Shown here: positions 47,228 to 57,836 of the stretch, one piece after another
Position numbering within the stretch: the stretch's first letter is position 1
Layout of the letters: each line of letters starts with the position of its first letter
Source: Vicia villosa
Lineage: Eukaryota; Streptophyta; Magnoliopsida; Fabales; Fabaceae
Direction: 5' to 3'
NCBI RefSeq assembly: GCF_029867415.1
Contig: NW_026705157.1
Coordinates: 62,001 to 126,000 of the forward strand
Length of the DNA: 64,000 bases
Program-made: the position numbers and the translations under genes
Notes under the pieces: generated by a model
Told to the model about the DNA's origin: nothing
The model's input: the letters and a program-made list of their open reading frames with translations, nothing else
Database searches by the model: none

Positions 47228-47768
47228 GTACTGATGCTACTAACATGGTTTGTATGTATTCTAAACCTGTTTTAGATAACTAGATTAGGTTATAAATCCC
47301 TAGTTCCTTCCAAAATGGAGCCTTTTGTTTTTCTACTTTAGTTAGCCAAGCGTAATACAGGTCGGGATCTTTTGCTAAAGGAATTGACCTGAAGACTTTC
47401 ACGAAATTGGTTACATAGTTTAACCTAATTTTTTCTAAGGCTGCGGTAGTTTCAGTCGAAGTATCATCTGCATTGACAGGTTTAGCTAAGATTGGATGGC
47501 CATCTTCATCTATTTTGTTCTTACTAACCAAAGGCCTAGTTTTATAATAAGAAGGAAAAAATTTACCCAGAGAAGGGTTGTTTCCTCCAGGTAAAGGACC
47601 CATGAAGGCATGAGTTTTTCCAGAAAGTTCAAAAGGAATGATTACCTGAGAAGCGTAGATAGCGCGAGCCTCTGCGGCATTTGGGTCTGGAATGTGTTGT
47701 TGATTCCCTATCTGTGTGGGATTTTGAAGCTTTTGAATAGGTTGGAGAGCATTTGAAGAAGACTCCAT
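47228..47768 (-). pseudogene. Antisense gene 1 of element B, exon 1 (5' part)
   Basis: N-terminal 180 codons of the gene continued at 34127. ATG at 47768 (MESSSNALQPIQKLQNP); blocks IPFELSGKTHAFMGPLPGG and KFFPSYYKTRPLVSKNKI; ends KAPFWKELGIYNLI, TAG (47280), then LSKTGLEYIQTMLVAS into the Ogre insertion. The frame rejoins exactly across one copy of GTACT. The stop sits where CAG (Gln) would be one transition away. A TATA-like box lies about 110 bp upstream. Confidence 0.75.
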
Positions 47769-47876
47769 GGATGAGTTTTATTTTAAGAAGTGGGTTAAAC
47801 AAAACCAAAGAGGATTTCTTTTCTGTGATAATCGCAGGAGAATGAAAGTGGAAGTTGTGTGAAGGCAAAGGGTCAA

Positions 47877-47885
47877 GTATTTAAA
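47877..47885 (-). promoter_or_regulatory. TATA-like box for antisense gene 1
   Basis: CCTTTAAATACTTGACC on the minus strand, about 110 nt upstream of the ATG at 47768 and followed by a CA-rich leader (CACACAACTTCCACTTTC). Weaker than the box before antisense ORF 2 but similarly placed. Inference only. Confidence 0.35.
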
Positions 47886-48212
47886 GGTTTAACGGAAACC
47901 CTTTCAAATCTTTTGGGTAAAGGTCAAAGGACACGCGGCAAGCTTTGATATAATCCAACGGCAGTCGAACAGTTGTTAGCCTTACTCCTAGTATATAGGA
48001 GTAATGATCACAAGTAATGACAAAAGATGGTGATGCACGTTCTGAAGAGACGTTTTTTGAAAATGAAAAGACGTTTTGAAAGTTGATTCCTAAATGATTA
48101 TGACGTTAGTCAGTTGTCTGGGAACTCTAAAAAATGAGTAAGACGAAATCTCAACATGACAAGAAACGCCTATTTCTCTTGTTTTCGAAACAGTCATTTA
48201 CTGGGGGCAATT
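47886..48212 (+). other. Element B pre-LTR region with polypurine tract
   Basis: Noncoding. It ends TTTACTGGGGGCAATT immediately before the right LTR start TGTTGGCTGG, giving the polypurine tract on the plus strand (about 48199-48210). This shows that element B reads left to right and that its two extra genes are antisense. Confidence 0.7.
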
Positions 48213-49168
48213 TGTTGGCTGGAGATTTCGTTTGGAGAAAATATTCTTTGAAGGATTAGAGTTCGAAGAAGAATGGTTTCTGATGACCATTTCTGAGAAT
48301 AAAAATGGCTACTGATGGCCATGATTCGAGGATGTTGTTTAAGTTGAAATAAAGATAATGGGAATTGGAGCTAATTCGAAGTGAATTGTCTTTAAGACTT
48401 AAGCGTTTTTGCAAAATACGAAGGGTACTGAAGCTTGGCGTGTTTTCGTAGCATTCTCGGTTTTGATCACGTTGCCACGTATCGAAAGAGGATTCAGGCG
48501 GGAGTATTTGAATTTCGAAATAGTCTGTGTAACCGAATAAGGACAGATGGAGCCCCAGGGATTCGAAGCGAATGCATGTGAGCAACGTGGCGTCATGTTA
48601 ATGTAGGACCGTTAGGGTCGAAATTAGTATAAATAAGGGTCTTAATGTTAGGATTCCGTGGGTTCATTTTGTACAAATCACTCACAAATTACTCAAGTAT
48701 CATGCATTAAGAGAACGAGTTCGCTGAGAAATGTACGTATGACACCACCAATTTAAATACGTTTGTATTCATCTTTATGCAAGTATCTTTTCAATATTTT
48801 TCTATCTTTCGTTACGTTCCATCCATTTACATTCCTGCAATTTTATCTTTCTTTTTAACTTACTTCGAAGTATTTACTTTCTGCAATTTACATTCTTGTA
48901 TTCTAAGTTTCTTGCAAGTTTATCTTTACTCCATCTTTCGCCAGAGTTATATTTACGTGTATAACAAGGTGATGGTTAGTCTTTACATTTTGTCTATTTA
49001 TTTCTTATATATCGAAGACCAAATAACCAACCAATATGAACCAATTCATCACAAATGACAAACTTTTTGACTATGTCCTAGGATCAATCTAGTCGATCTT
49101 GCGAGTAACCAAAGTATATTCTATAGTTTGGAAGACTAGCGGTTGTTTACCGGAAATCACCGTAAACA
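48213..49168 (+). repeat. Right LTR of element B
   Basis: 956 bp, TGTTGGCTGGAG...CACCGTAAACA, partner of 21307-22261 and intact at its 3' end. It is followed by target duplication ACGAC (49169-49173). Confidence 0.92.
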
Positions 49169-49890
49169 ACGACGTAAAAAAGTAGGTGATGGTGGATTTT
49201 ACTCGCTTCTTGTTGGTGTAGATGGACTCAAAAAAGATGAATATGCCTCAGAAATTGAATTCTTTGTTCTTTTTGTAGAAGGTTCAGATGAACCTGCGAG
49301 CCATTTGAGTTCATCTTTCAATAATCTCCATGCCTCCTTTAATATGAAATTTTCACGTTTATCTTGGTAATAAATATTATGTGTTGATGAAATGATTTTT
49401 GTTTCTTATCTGCCATTTTTCTCTGCAGCCAAAGCTTATTTGTAGCACCCAACACATTTTTGAACAAATGGATTAATATTTTTGTGCCAACAATCTTTTA
49501 GTGCCTTCAAATTCCTCTCTTGATAATTCTTGTCGCAGTGCTTGTTATAAGCTTCACAAATCCTCTTCCAAAAACAATATTCTTTTTTTATCAACTCCAA
49601 CAATTGAATCCTTTTAAATATTGAGCCAAGATTGAATAAGAACTTCATCCTTCTTTGGTTGGAATCTTGTTTTTGGTGTATTCGTAATTGGCACAGATCC
49701 AATTTCTTCACCAAGGTTAATAGTTTCCAACCCACCTTAGTGAGAAGTTTTGGTGTTTCAAGCTCTTTATCATTATATTGCATGTTACTAGAAACTATTT
49801 GAACTCAATGAGACATGGTGGGATTGGTTGATTGAGATGAAAATTATTGATATTGATAGGGATAGGGTGGTGTATGATATGGGTAGGAGA
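49169..49890 (-). pseudogene. NAM-associated / Harbinger-like gene remnant, N-terminal part
   Basis: Minus-strand fragment of the NAM-associated/trihelix (Myb/SANT-like) family, often annotated 'glutathione S-transferase T3-like' in legumes. Readable pieces in order: a Pro/Tyr/Gln-rich start (YPYHTPPYPYQYQ), KDEVLIQSWLNI, FWKRICEAYNKH, LKDCWHKNINPFVQKCVGCYK, ALAAEKNGR, ILKEAWRLLKDELKW and SSFLSPSTPT, ending FLRR at the element B junction. Several frameshifts and stops (CYK followed by TAA where Gln is usual). Related proteins pair with PIF/Harbinger transposases, so this may itself be a transposon relic. Confidence 0.7.
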
Positions 49891-50851
49891 GTACTTAGCA
49901 GAGAGGAGCCATTTTTTGGAGCTCGCTTAGCGAGGTCAACTTTGAAGACCAGATATTTTTGTTGGCTCGCTTAGCAAAGTGGGCTGGCTAAGCGAGATTT
50001 CACTTTTAGGCACTTGTGTTTAGGCACTTGGAGATATTTTTATGGTCTTAATCTTATCTTTGCCACCAACATTTTCATAAAAACTTTCTAGAGTACAAAA
50101 TAGAGAAAGAGAGAATCATTTTGAGAGATTTTCATTAAAATTTCCAAGCATTATCCATTTTCATCTTTGGTCTTTGATGCTAGTGAATCTTTTTTTGTTG
50201 CTTGTTGTTGAAGCTACCATGGCTATGGCTAGCTAAACCTCATTTGTGTCAAGATTAGAGGTAGTTAACTTGTATAATATGTATTTATTTTGATTTTTTG
50301 TGTATGTACCTACTTGATGATTAATATATGGTGAATATCTTGTTGTTTATGTTCTATTTGTTGTTTTGAATCTCTATTGAGAGATATGTTTCAAACCTTG
50401 AACTAAAGATATTCATCTATCAATAAACAAACTCTAGAGATAGATTTGTGAGATGATATTCACTTGTATCAAGCTTTAAAGATTATCATGTTCATTGTTG
50501 ACATGAGAGATCATCTAGTGGTTAATATGATAATACTCACGATATTGCTTTAGAGATAAATAGTATCGAGCGGGTACATGATTGTATTAATCATTAATAA
50601 GTTCATACGCTTGATTAAGCGAATATATATGAAGCTAGTTAACAAAACCTATTCTTGACAAACTTTTCTCAAATCGTTCAAAACTCTTTTTTACTGTTAA
50701 CTTTATTTTCATGCAATCAAAACATTCCGTTACTAAAAATTTCCCAAAACCCTTACTCAAAACATTTTAACTGTAGAACGACGATAATATCGCATCAATC
50801 CTTGTGGAAATGATAAAACAAGTACTTACAATGTAAAGTTTTTCAACAAAA
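49891..50851 (+). mobile_element. 5' LTR of the Athila-type element
   Basis: Noncoding, ends 'atcgcatcaatccttgtggaaatgataaaac...' just before an Athila-type primer site at 50852. CTCGCTTAGCGAG-type inverted motifs occur at about 49940, 49973 and 49992. The left edge is approximate because the partner LTR lies beyond the window. Confidence 0.55.
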
Positions 50852-50872
50852 TGGCGCCCTTGTCAGGAAAAT
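50852..50872 (+). other. Primer-binding site, Athila type (mutated)
   Basis: TGGCGCCCTTGTCAGGAAAA, close to the TGGCGCCGTTGCCGGGGA site of Athila elements but with several substitutions. Confidence 0.7.
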
Positions 50873-50990
50873 CCCTATTTTCAACATTGTAAGTAGTAAG
50901 TCCCCCAGATAGAAATCTACTATATCCTTATGCCCCTACATAAAAATACAATGAAAGGAATTATGCTCGATTTATGGATATATCTGTCAA

Positions 50991-52743
50991 TTGCAAATTA
51001 ATATTCCTTTTCCCGAAGCTTTAGAGAAAATGCCTAAGTATGCAAATTTCATGGAGGATATGCTCACTAAGAAGAAAAGATATACGGATCAAGAAACCAT
51101 CATCCTTAACACATATTGTAGTGCAATCATTGAACGTACTCTATCGCGGAAAGAAAACGATCACAAACGAGTTACGTTGTCGGTTACAATTGGTGACATT
51201 CATGTTGGAAAAGGTTTGGTTGATTTAGGTTCTAGTATCAATTTTATTCCATTATCCATGGTGTAGAGATTGGGAATTCTTGACATGAAAGCAACAAGAA
51301 TCACATTACAATTGGCCAACAAGTCCACAACTCATCCTCATGGAGTTCCTAAAGATTTACTTGTAAAAGTAAATAAATTATTGTTTCCGGTTGACTTTGT
51401 TGTTACTGACATGGAGGAAGATGTTGATACACCATTGATCCTGGGAAGACCTTTCATGAAGAGCGTAAGGATGAGGATTGAAATTGATGATGGTTTGATG
51501 AAATTGAGGTCTCAAGATGAAGAAGTTTGTTTTAATCTCTTTGAAGCAATGAAGCATTCAAATGATAAAGGAGATTGCTTGAGAATTGATTCTACCAAGG
51601 AGGTTATCATGCATGTTGAAAGGCAAGTTCGCTTGTTCACCCCTCTTGAAAAGACATCGACCGATGCTCTTGAAGTTCTCAATAAATATGAAGAGAAAGA
51701 AATTGAAGAGTGTTTGCGAGAACTTGAGGTATCGGAAGAGATTAATTCTTTTGAAGCTAAAATTGAAGAGTTGAAGGATGAGCCAAAGATTGATAACTCA
51801 AAGGTGGAGATGAAGATGTTACCATCCCATTTGAAATATGTGTTTCTTGAAGAAGGTGGTAATAAACCGGTGATCATTAGTGGTTCATTGTCTAGCACGG
51901 AAGAAGAGAAATTGATCCATGTGTTGAAAGACAACAAGGAAGCGATAGATTGGGTTCTTTCTGATTTGAAGGGGATTAGTCCGGCTTATTGTATGCGCAA
52001 AATCATGATGGAGGAGGATTTCATGACGGTTGCTCAACCTCAATGCCGCTTAAACACTACAATGAAAGAAGTTGTGAGAAAGGAAGTTGTGAAGTTATTA
52101 GAAGTCGGGATGATTTATCCTATTTTTCGATGGTTCTTGGGTGAGTCCGGTGCAAGTGGTGCCGAAGAAAGATGGAATGACTGTGATAGAAAATGAAAAT
52201 AATGAATTGATTCTGACAAGGACCGTAACAGGTTGGCGGATGTGTATTGATTACCGAAAGCTTAATCAAGCAACTAGAAAAATCACTTTTCTCTACCTTT
52301 TATAGATCAAATGCTAGAAAGGTTATCGTGTCAAGAGTTCTATTTTTTTCTAGATGGTTACTATGGGTATAACCAAAATTCGGTTAGTCCGGAAGATCAA
52401 GAGTTCTATTTTTTTGCTTATAGACGGATGCCCTTTGGTTTGTGTAATGCACCTTCCACTTTTCAACGGTGTATGCAAGCCATAATTTTCAATTTCATTG
52501 AAAAGATTATGGAAGTTTTCATGGATGACTTCTCCGTTTTTGGAGCATCTTTTGATCTTTGCTTGTAAAACTTGGATACCGTTTCGAAGAGGTGTGTGGA
52601 AACCAACTTAGTGCTTGATTGGGAGAAATGCAATTTCATGGTTACCGAAGAAATTGTAATTGGTCACAAAGTTTCATCTAAAGGCATTGAATTTGATCGA
52701 GCCAAAGTGGAGGTCGTTGAAAAGTTGCCACCACCATTGAACG
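50991..52743 (+). pseudogene. Athila-type gag-pol remnant: protease and reverse transcriptase, left half
   Basis: Most of gag is missing. The frame picks up at INIPFPEALEKMPKYANF and has the protease active-site block LVDLGSSINFIPLS and exit ILGRPFMKS. The reverse transcriptase follows: GWRMCIDYRKLNQATR, the degraded substrate loop, FAYRRMPFGLCNAPSTFQRC and the catalytic FMDDFSVFG, then ETNLVLDWEKCNFMV. Damage: TAG at 51264, frameshift near 52130, TAG near 52305, a segment after SPEDQ replaced by a copied EFYFF stretch, TAA at 52566. At 52743 a copia element splits it; the frame resumes at 61149 (NVKGIRSFLGHAGFY). Confidence 0.88.
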
Positions 52744-53736
52744 TGTTAGACGCTGGCCTAAAGATCTAGAGGGGGGGGTGAATAGATCTCACTAAGTTTT
52801 TACGGATTTTTCTACTGACTCGAGCGAAAGCGGTTCTGAATCGACTTGCGTCTATTCCGGACCGCTATTGCAAAGGTCGTATGTGTTTCAAAACCAAAAA
52901 GTAAGTGGAATTGATGGTGAAGTAATATGATGGCTAACCAATACGTTTAACAATTGAAAACCAATTAACTCCTAGATTGACAACTTTGATTTGCAATGCA
53001 GTAAGATTGGATTAAGCAAAAACACAAACACTTGGTGATACGTTCAAATTGATAGTGATTCAAGTTGTGGTGAATTGTGATGTTTGTGCAGAACTTTAAT
53101 TCACAATTTTAACACTTGAATCGTTGATCAATTTTGCACTTATAACCAATTATGAACAGAAAGTAAAAGAGAAAGTAAAAGCGACAAGAACACGATATTT
53201 GTTTAGGCAGTTCGTCGATCGTCCTCGCTACGACTACGTCTGCCCCCAATTCCAAATTGAAATTGGGTAATCTTTCATTAATGTTGAAAGTAGTATATAC
53301 AAAGAAGATAACAAACCGATAAACGATAAACCAATTATGTCGATCCTTTGAATCTTCTTCCCCCTTAATCTTGAGCCAGATCAAGGTTATCCAAGAGCTT
53401 CACTTTGATTCCCTTCTGCAGTGTCTTGATTCCTTGAACTCCCCGTTCCTCAATCGTTACACTCAGCCGAATCCTCAATGAACGCCTCTTGATAAAAACC
53501 CCCAAGAACCACCCGTCGTGGAGGACAAAACCCGCAGATTTTATTCACCAACAAACCCCACAAACCTTCACCCACTAGGAATCTTCAATTCCGTTCCATG
53601 GACGTTATCGAACTCATCACTAACCCGCAACGCAAGAATGATTATGTGTAATTGTGTTGGAGATGATGAAGAACGAATGAGAAGCGTTTGTGTATCTTTC
53701 AGTCGTTGGTATTGGTTGAATAATTACCCTTGCACA

Positions 53737-53744
53737 ATATATAT
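53737..53744 (-). promoter_or_regulatory. LTR TATA box
   Basis: CATATATATTG on the minus strand, about 540 nt into the LTR and 58 bp below the nearest GGTCGACC pair; the same site in the other LTR is at 60604-60611. It is the likely core promoter for the element's RNA. Confidence 0.5.
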
Positions 53745-53801
53745 GATTGCATAACAGTTAGAACCAAGAAAAACTGATTTTTGAACTATCTTGATCAGTT
53801 A

Positions 53802-54086
53802 GGTCGACCACTTGTAGTGTTTAGGTCGACCTAACAGAGCTTGCAGAATTTTGCTTCCAGTTAGGTCGACCTGTTGAAGAAGTAGGTCGACCAGAATCCT
53901 CTTCTGATGCATTCTGGGGACATTTTCACAGATTAGGTCGACCTAGTTGATGTGTAGGTCGACCTAACAGGCTGGTATGTAGAATTCATCAATTTTGGTC
54001 GACCTAAATGATGTGTGAGTCGACCTAGCAGGGGTATATGAATTTTTCTCCATTTTAGGTCGACCTGGGTTGATGGTAGGTCGACC
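53802..54086. repeat. Five paired GGTCGACC palindromes in U3
   Basis: Ten copies of GGTCGACC (usually within TTAGGTCGACCTAA; copy 8 is AGTCGACC) start at 53802/53824, 53864/53885, 53936/53957, 53997/54018 and 54058/54079. Within a pair the spacing is 22, 21, 21, 21 and 21 bp, about two helical turns. Between pairs it is 62, 72, 61 and 61 bp. The array is repeated in the other LTR at about 60662-60950. Confidence 0.95.
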
Positions 54087-54281
54087 TAACTGCTGTTTTT
54101 CTGCCTTCTTCTTGTTTTGCTTGTGTTGAGGCAACCTATAAACATATAAACATAATGGGTTGACCTATGAGTGATCAATGCTTGCTTTTCTTTAAGTTTT
54201 CTGCTTCCGTCTTGTTGTTTGAATGCTTATTTGAGTTTGCCATGAATCAAAAACATCTTTGAGTGTAATCTTGTATTCACA

Positions 54282-54295
54282 TACTCCCCCTTTTT
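54282..54295 (-). other. Polypurine tract of the copia element
   Basis: AAAAAGGGGGAGTA on the minus strand, directly before the 3' LTR start TGTGAATAC. It sets the direction of the element. Confidence 0.9.
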
Positions 54296-54791
54296 GATGA
54301 TGGCAAACCATTCGTCTAAGCTTTGGTAGTAAATGATAAAGACTCAACAGAGCTCCCCCGTACATCCAGCATCTATCTCTCAACAGGGCAATCTCTCAAC
54401 AAAGCTCCCCCGTACACTCAGCATCTATTGTATCTATCTCCCCCTTTGACAACATCAAAAAGAGAAACCAGGAGAATAGGAGAGTAACAAGAAAACCATA
54501 GATAATAATGCTAGCATGTACAGTATAGTAGGTAAAAGATAGTTAATGATAGAATGAGACACATATGTGAGCAGGAGCAGTTTTTATGCATGAAGTCACT
54601 ATAAGCATGTTAATTGATAGCATATTATAGTATCAATAATATTTTTGGAAGTGAACAACAATTACGTTACCGCTTTTTCAATATGACGCCTGGCTTGATG
54701 ATGAACTACCTTTATGCTAAGAAAAATGTTAGCAAGACAAATAGATATAGACATAAAGTAAAGAAATAATATTATGAGAAAACAAACGTAA
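54296..54791 (-). other. Copia 3' untranslated region
   Basis: Between the pol stop and the polypurine tract. No env-like frame. A short AGCTCCCCCGTACA phrase occurs twice (54352 and 54401) next to 'atctatctc', and a second CTCCCCCTTTGA stretch lies near 54440. Confidence 0.6.
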
Positions 54792-57700
54792 TTAGCCCAA
54801 ATTAGAGATATCGAGTATCCCTAATTCCCTACGAATGTTGAAGTATTGCTCCGTTGCTAGAGGTTTGGTGAAGATGTCAGCTAGTTGCTTCTTGCTTTCT
54901 ACATGTTCAAAAGTAACGTCTCCTTTCTCTACATGATCTCGTAGAAAATGATGCCTTATTTCAATATGTTTGGTACGTGAGTGTAAGACAGGATTTTTAC
55001 TCAAGTTTATGGCGCTTGTGTTGTCGCACATGATAGGTATATGATCAAGCTTAATACCAAAGTCAAGAAGTTGTTGCTTGAGCCATAATATTTGTGCACA
55101 GCAGCTTCCAACAGCTACATATTCTGCCTCAGCAGTGGATAATGCAACCGATACTTGTTTCTTACTATGCCAACTTATTAATGAGTTTGAGAATAGATGA
55201 CACGTTCCACTAGTGCTTTTTCTATCGGATTTGCAGCCAGCAAAATCTGAATCGGAGAATCCTAACAAATGACACTCATTTCCTTTTGGATACCATAGGC
55301 CATATGTAGTAGTTCCACGTAAGTATCGCAGAATTCTTTTGACAGCTTTCAAGTGAGATTCTTTTGGACAAGATTGATATCTTGCACACATACATACACT
55401 AAACATAATGTCTGGTCTTGAGGCAGTAAGATACAATAGTGAACCTATCATACCTCGGTATAATTTCACGTCAACCTCTTTACCTTTCTCATCTTTGTCT
55501 AGATTTGTATTTGTTGCCATAGGTGTGTCAATTTCCTTTGCTTCACTCATTCCAAATCTTTTGAGCAGCTCCGTACAATATTTAGTTTGATTCACAAACG
55601 TTCCATGACTGAGTTGCTTGATTTGTAGGCCAAGGAAGAAATTTAGCTCACCCATGAGACTCATTTCAAATTCACTCTGCATAAGCTTAGAAAAGTCTCT
55701 AGAGTACCCTTGACTAAGGAGAAATTTGCTCAAACGTTCGTACCAAGCCCGAGGGGCTTGTTTAAGACCGTATAGAGCACGTTTCAGCTTATAAACATGA
55801 GTTGGATACATGTAATTCTCAAAGCCGGGTGGCTGAGCAACATAGACTTCTTCATTTATATGGCCATTTAGAAAGGCACTCTTAACATCCATTTGGAATA
55901 GTTTGAAGTCTTTAGAACAAGCATAAGCAAGTAAGAGGCGAATAGCTTCGAGACGTGCTACAGGAGCGTATGTCTCTTCATAATCAATACCTTCCTCTTG
56001 ATTGTAGCCTTGGGCAACTAATCTAGCTTTGTTTCTAGTAATAACACCGTTTTCATCAAGTTTGTTACGAAAAACCCATCTAGTGCCTATTACTTGATGA
56101 TCTCCCGGATGAGGGACTAAGTCCCAAACATCATTCCGTTTAAATTGGTTTAATTCTTCTTGCATGGCCATTAGCCAATGCTCATCAAGTAATGCATCCT
56201 TAGCGTTTTTCGGCTCAACTTGTGAAACAAAAGCAAAATGATGGCAGAAGTTACTTATCTTTGAGCGTGTTGTAACGCCCCTTGAGATGTCTCCTATTAT
56301 ATTGTCAATTGGATGGTCTTTCACGTTTGTCCAGGCCTTGGGAAGTTCTTCATTGTTTGAGATGCTTTCTTTTTCATTTTCAGTGTGAGACTCATCTTTC
56401 TCTATCTCAGCATCTTTCTTTACAATACTTTCATCCTCATCTTCCTTATCCTTGACAATGTCTTCAGTGGATGGGCCTGCACCATTAAATGAAAGACCTT
56501 TCTCGACATATTTTGCATAAGATTCATCAAAAGAAACGTGTACTGACTCTTCTACTATAAGTAATCTTTTATTATATATTCGATATGCTTTGCTAGATTG
56601 TGAGTAACCAAGGAATATGCCCTCATCAGCTTTAGCATCGAATTTGCCAAGATTATCCTTACCATTGTTCAAAACAAAACACTTGCAACCGAATACATGG
56701 AGATGAGATACATTTGGTTTTCTACCCTTTAGTAATTCATAGGGAGTTTTGTTCAGTATAGGACGTATTGTTATCCTATTCAAAACATAACATGCTGTAC
56801 TAATCGCGTCAGCCCAGAAATACTTTGGTAGATTACCCTCATTCAGCATTGTTCTTGCCAGCTCCTCTAGAACACGATTTTTACGTTCAACTACTCCGTT
56901 TTGTTGAGGTGTTCTAGGAGCTGAAAAGTTATGCTCAATTCCATGTTTATCACAGTATTTTTCAAAAAGAATGTTTTCAAATTCTCCACCGTGATCACTT
57001 CGAATTGCAACTATTTTGTTGTTCATTTTGTTTTGACATAATCTTGCAAATTGTGTAAAAGCTGGAAAAGTTTGATCCTTACTAGGTAAAAAGATTGTCC
57101 AACAAAATCTCGAGTAATCATCGACAATGACAAAACCATAGGTGTTTCCACCTATGCTTTTAGTCCTTGAAGGGCCAAAGAGATCCATGTGAAGTAGTTC
57201 AAGAGGGCGTGATGTTGAAACCACGTTTTTTGATTTAAAAGAGATTTTTGTTTGCTTTCCCTTTTGACAAGCATCACATAGATGATCTTTTGAAAACTTC
57301 ATTTTGGGTAAGCCGATTACTAAATCTTTTGAGACAACTTTATTTAGTAAGTCAAAATTTATGTGAGCGAGACGTCTATGCCAAAGCCATGAGTCATCGC
57401 CTAGAGCAACTAGACATGTGGTACTAGACTTAGATACCTCATCCAAGTTTAGCATGTAGATGTTGTTTACTCTTAAGCCCTTAAACATAATGTCTCTTTT
57501 CTTAGTATGTTCTATTGTGCATCCAGAATTTGTAAACATTACTTTAAAATCTTTGTCGCACAATTGACTTATACTTAAAAGATTATGTTTAAGACCTTCT
57601 ACTAGCAGCACATCAGTTATAGTAGTGGTAGAAGGGTTACCTACACTTCCTTTACCAAGTATGGCTCCCCGATTGTTATCTCCATAGGTGACATACCCCT

Positions 57701-57836
57701 TTTTCTTTGCTTGAAACTCAACGAAAAGAGATAGGTCTCCAGTCATGTGTCTTGAACATCCGCTATCAAGGAACCACAACCTTTCGGCAATGTCAAGACA
57801 CTTTTCCTGCAAGATTAATTTAAAGAGGGAGGTCCC
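54792..57836 (-). CDS. pol: Copia pol polyprotein (protease, integrase, reverse transcriptase with deletion, RNase H)
   Basis: Open for about 1,014 codons, overlapping the gag end by about 25 nt in the -1 frame; no ATG of its own is evident, so it is probably made as a gag-pol fusion. In order: protease [14 protein letters not shown] (about residue 25); integrase zinc finger HRRLAHINF...CDACQKGK and core Asp in HMDLFGP, Asp in [10 protein letters not shown], Glu in NGVVERKNR; reverse transcriptase RNKLDENG...[38 protein letters not shown]; RNase [39 protein letters not shown]. Near residue 714 GYSR joins directly to [12 protein letters not shown], so about 35-40 residues including the catalytic YVDD are absent with the frame kept. 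Reverse transcription by this copy alone should fail. Confidence 0.93.
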   Translation of the reverse strand, partial: GTSLFKLILQEKCLDIAERLWFLDSGCSRHMTGDLSLFVEFQAKKKGYVTYGDNNRGAILGKGSVGNPSTTTITDVLLVEGLKHNLLSISQLCDKDFKVMFTNSGCTIEHTKKRDIMFKGLRVNNIYMLNLDEVSKSSTTCLVALGDDSWLWHRRLAHINFDLLNKVVSKDLVIGLPKMKFSKDHLCDACQKGKQTKISFKSKNVVSTSRPLELLHMDLFGPSRTKSIGGNTYGFVIVDDYSRFCWTIFLPSKDQTFPAFTQFARLCQNKMNNKIVAIRSDHGGEFENILFEKYCDKHGIEHNFSAPRTPQQNGVVERKNRVLEELARTMLNEGNLPKYFWADAISTACYVLNRITIRPILNKTPYELLKGRKPNVSHLHVFGCKCFVLNNGKDNLGKFDAKADEGIFLGYSQSSKAYRIYNKRLLIVEESVHVSFDESYAKYVEKGLSFNGAGPSTEDIVKDKEDEDESIVKKDAEIEKDESHTENEKESISNNEELPKAWTNVKDHPIDNIIGDISRGVTTRSKISNFCHHFAFVSQVEPKNAKDALLDEHWLMAMQEELNQFKRNDVWDLVPHPGDHQVIGTRWVFRNKLDENGVITRNKARLVAQGYNQEEGIDYEETYAPVARLEAIRLLLAYACSKDFKLFQMDVKSAFLNGHINEEVYVAQPPGFENYMYPTHVYKLKRALYGLKQAPRAWYERLSKFLLSQGYSRDFSKLMQSEFEMSLMGELNFFLGLQIKQLSHGTFVNQTKYCTELLKRFGMSEAKEIDTPMATNTNLDKDEKGKEVDVKLYRGMIGSLLYLTASRPDIMFSVCMCARYQSCPKESHLKAVKRILRYLRGTTTYGLWYPKGNECHLLGFSDSDFAGCKSDRKSTSGTCHLFSNSLISWHSKKQVSVALSTAEAEYVAVGSCCAQILWLKQQLLDFGIKLDHIPIMCDNTSAINLSKNPVLHSRTKHIEIRHHFLRDHVEKGDVTFEHVESKKQLADIFTKPLATEQYFNIRRELGILDISNLG
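57815..57824 (-). promoter_or_regulatory. Putative -1 ribosomal frameshift site, gag/pol
   Basis: On the minus strand the last gag codons are TCT TTA AAT TAA. T TTA AAT is a canonical X XXY YYZ slippery heptamer in the correct phase, immediately before the gag stop, and pol is open in the -1 frame. Slipping here would give a Gag-Pol fusion. A downstream stimulatory structure was not assessed. Confidence 0.55.

Larger units (their letters stand above)
21307..49168 (+). mobile_element. Element B: Tat-lineage gypsy retrotransposon with nested insertions
   Basis: Bounded by two ~955-bp LTRs starting TGTTGGCTGGAGATTTCG and flanked by a perfect 5-bp duplication ACGAC (21302-21306 and 49169-49173). 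Plus-strand order: LTR, RNase H, integrase, two antisense genes, polypurine stretch ACTGGGGGCAA (48200-48210), LTR. Primer site, gag, protease and reverse transcriptase are missing: the left LTR runs directly into the end of the RT/RNase H region. Total span is 27.9 kb; without the solo LTR (23153-28041) and the Ogre (34133-47227) it would be about 9.9 kb. The Tat lineage is inferred from the second-type RNase H and the antisense genes between integrase and the 3' LTR. Confidence 0.9.
52744..54281 (-). repeat. 3' LTR of the copia element
   Basis: 1,538 bp; plus-strand edges TGTTAGACGCTGG and TTGTATTCACA. Read on the minus strand, U3 runs from 54281 to a TATATATATG-type TATA box near 53740 and includes the paired GGTCGACC array. 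The open frame repeated at 53109-53384 and 59974-60249 is an LTR duplicate, not a gene. Confidence 0.95.

Noticed and set aside
53109..53384. 91-residue frame identical at 59974-60249
   Set aside because: Located in both copia LTRs, overlapping the R/U5 region; duplicate by LTR identity, no known domain.
53802..54086. CRISPR-like array of regularly spaced palindromes
   Set aside because: Plant LTR context, 8-14 bp repeats and no unique spacers of uniform length; it is a promoter-type motif array.
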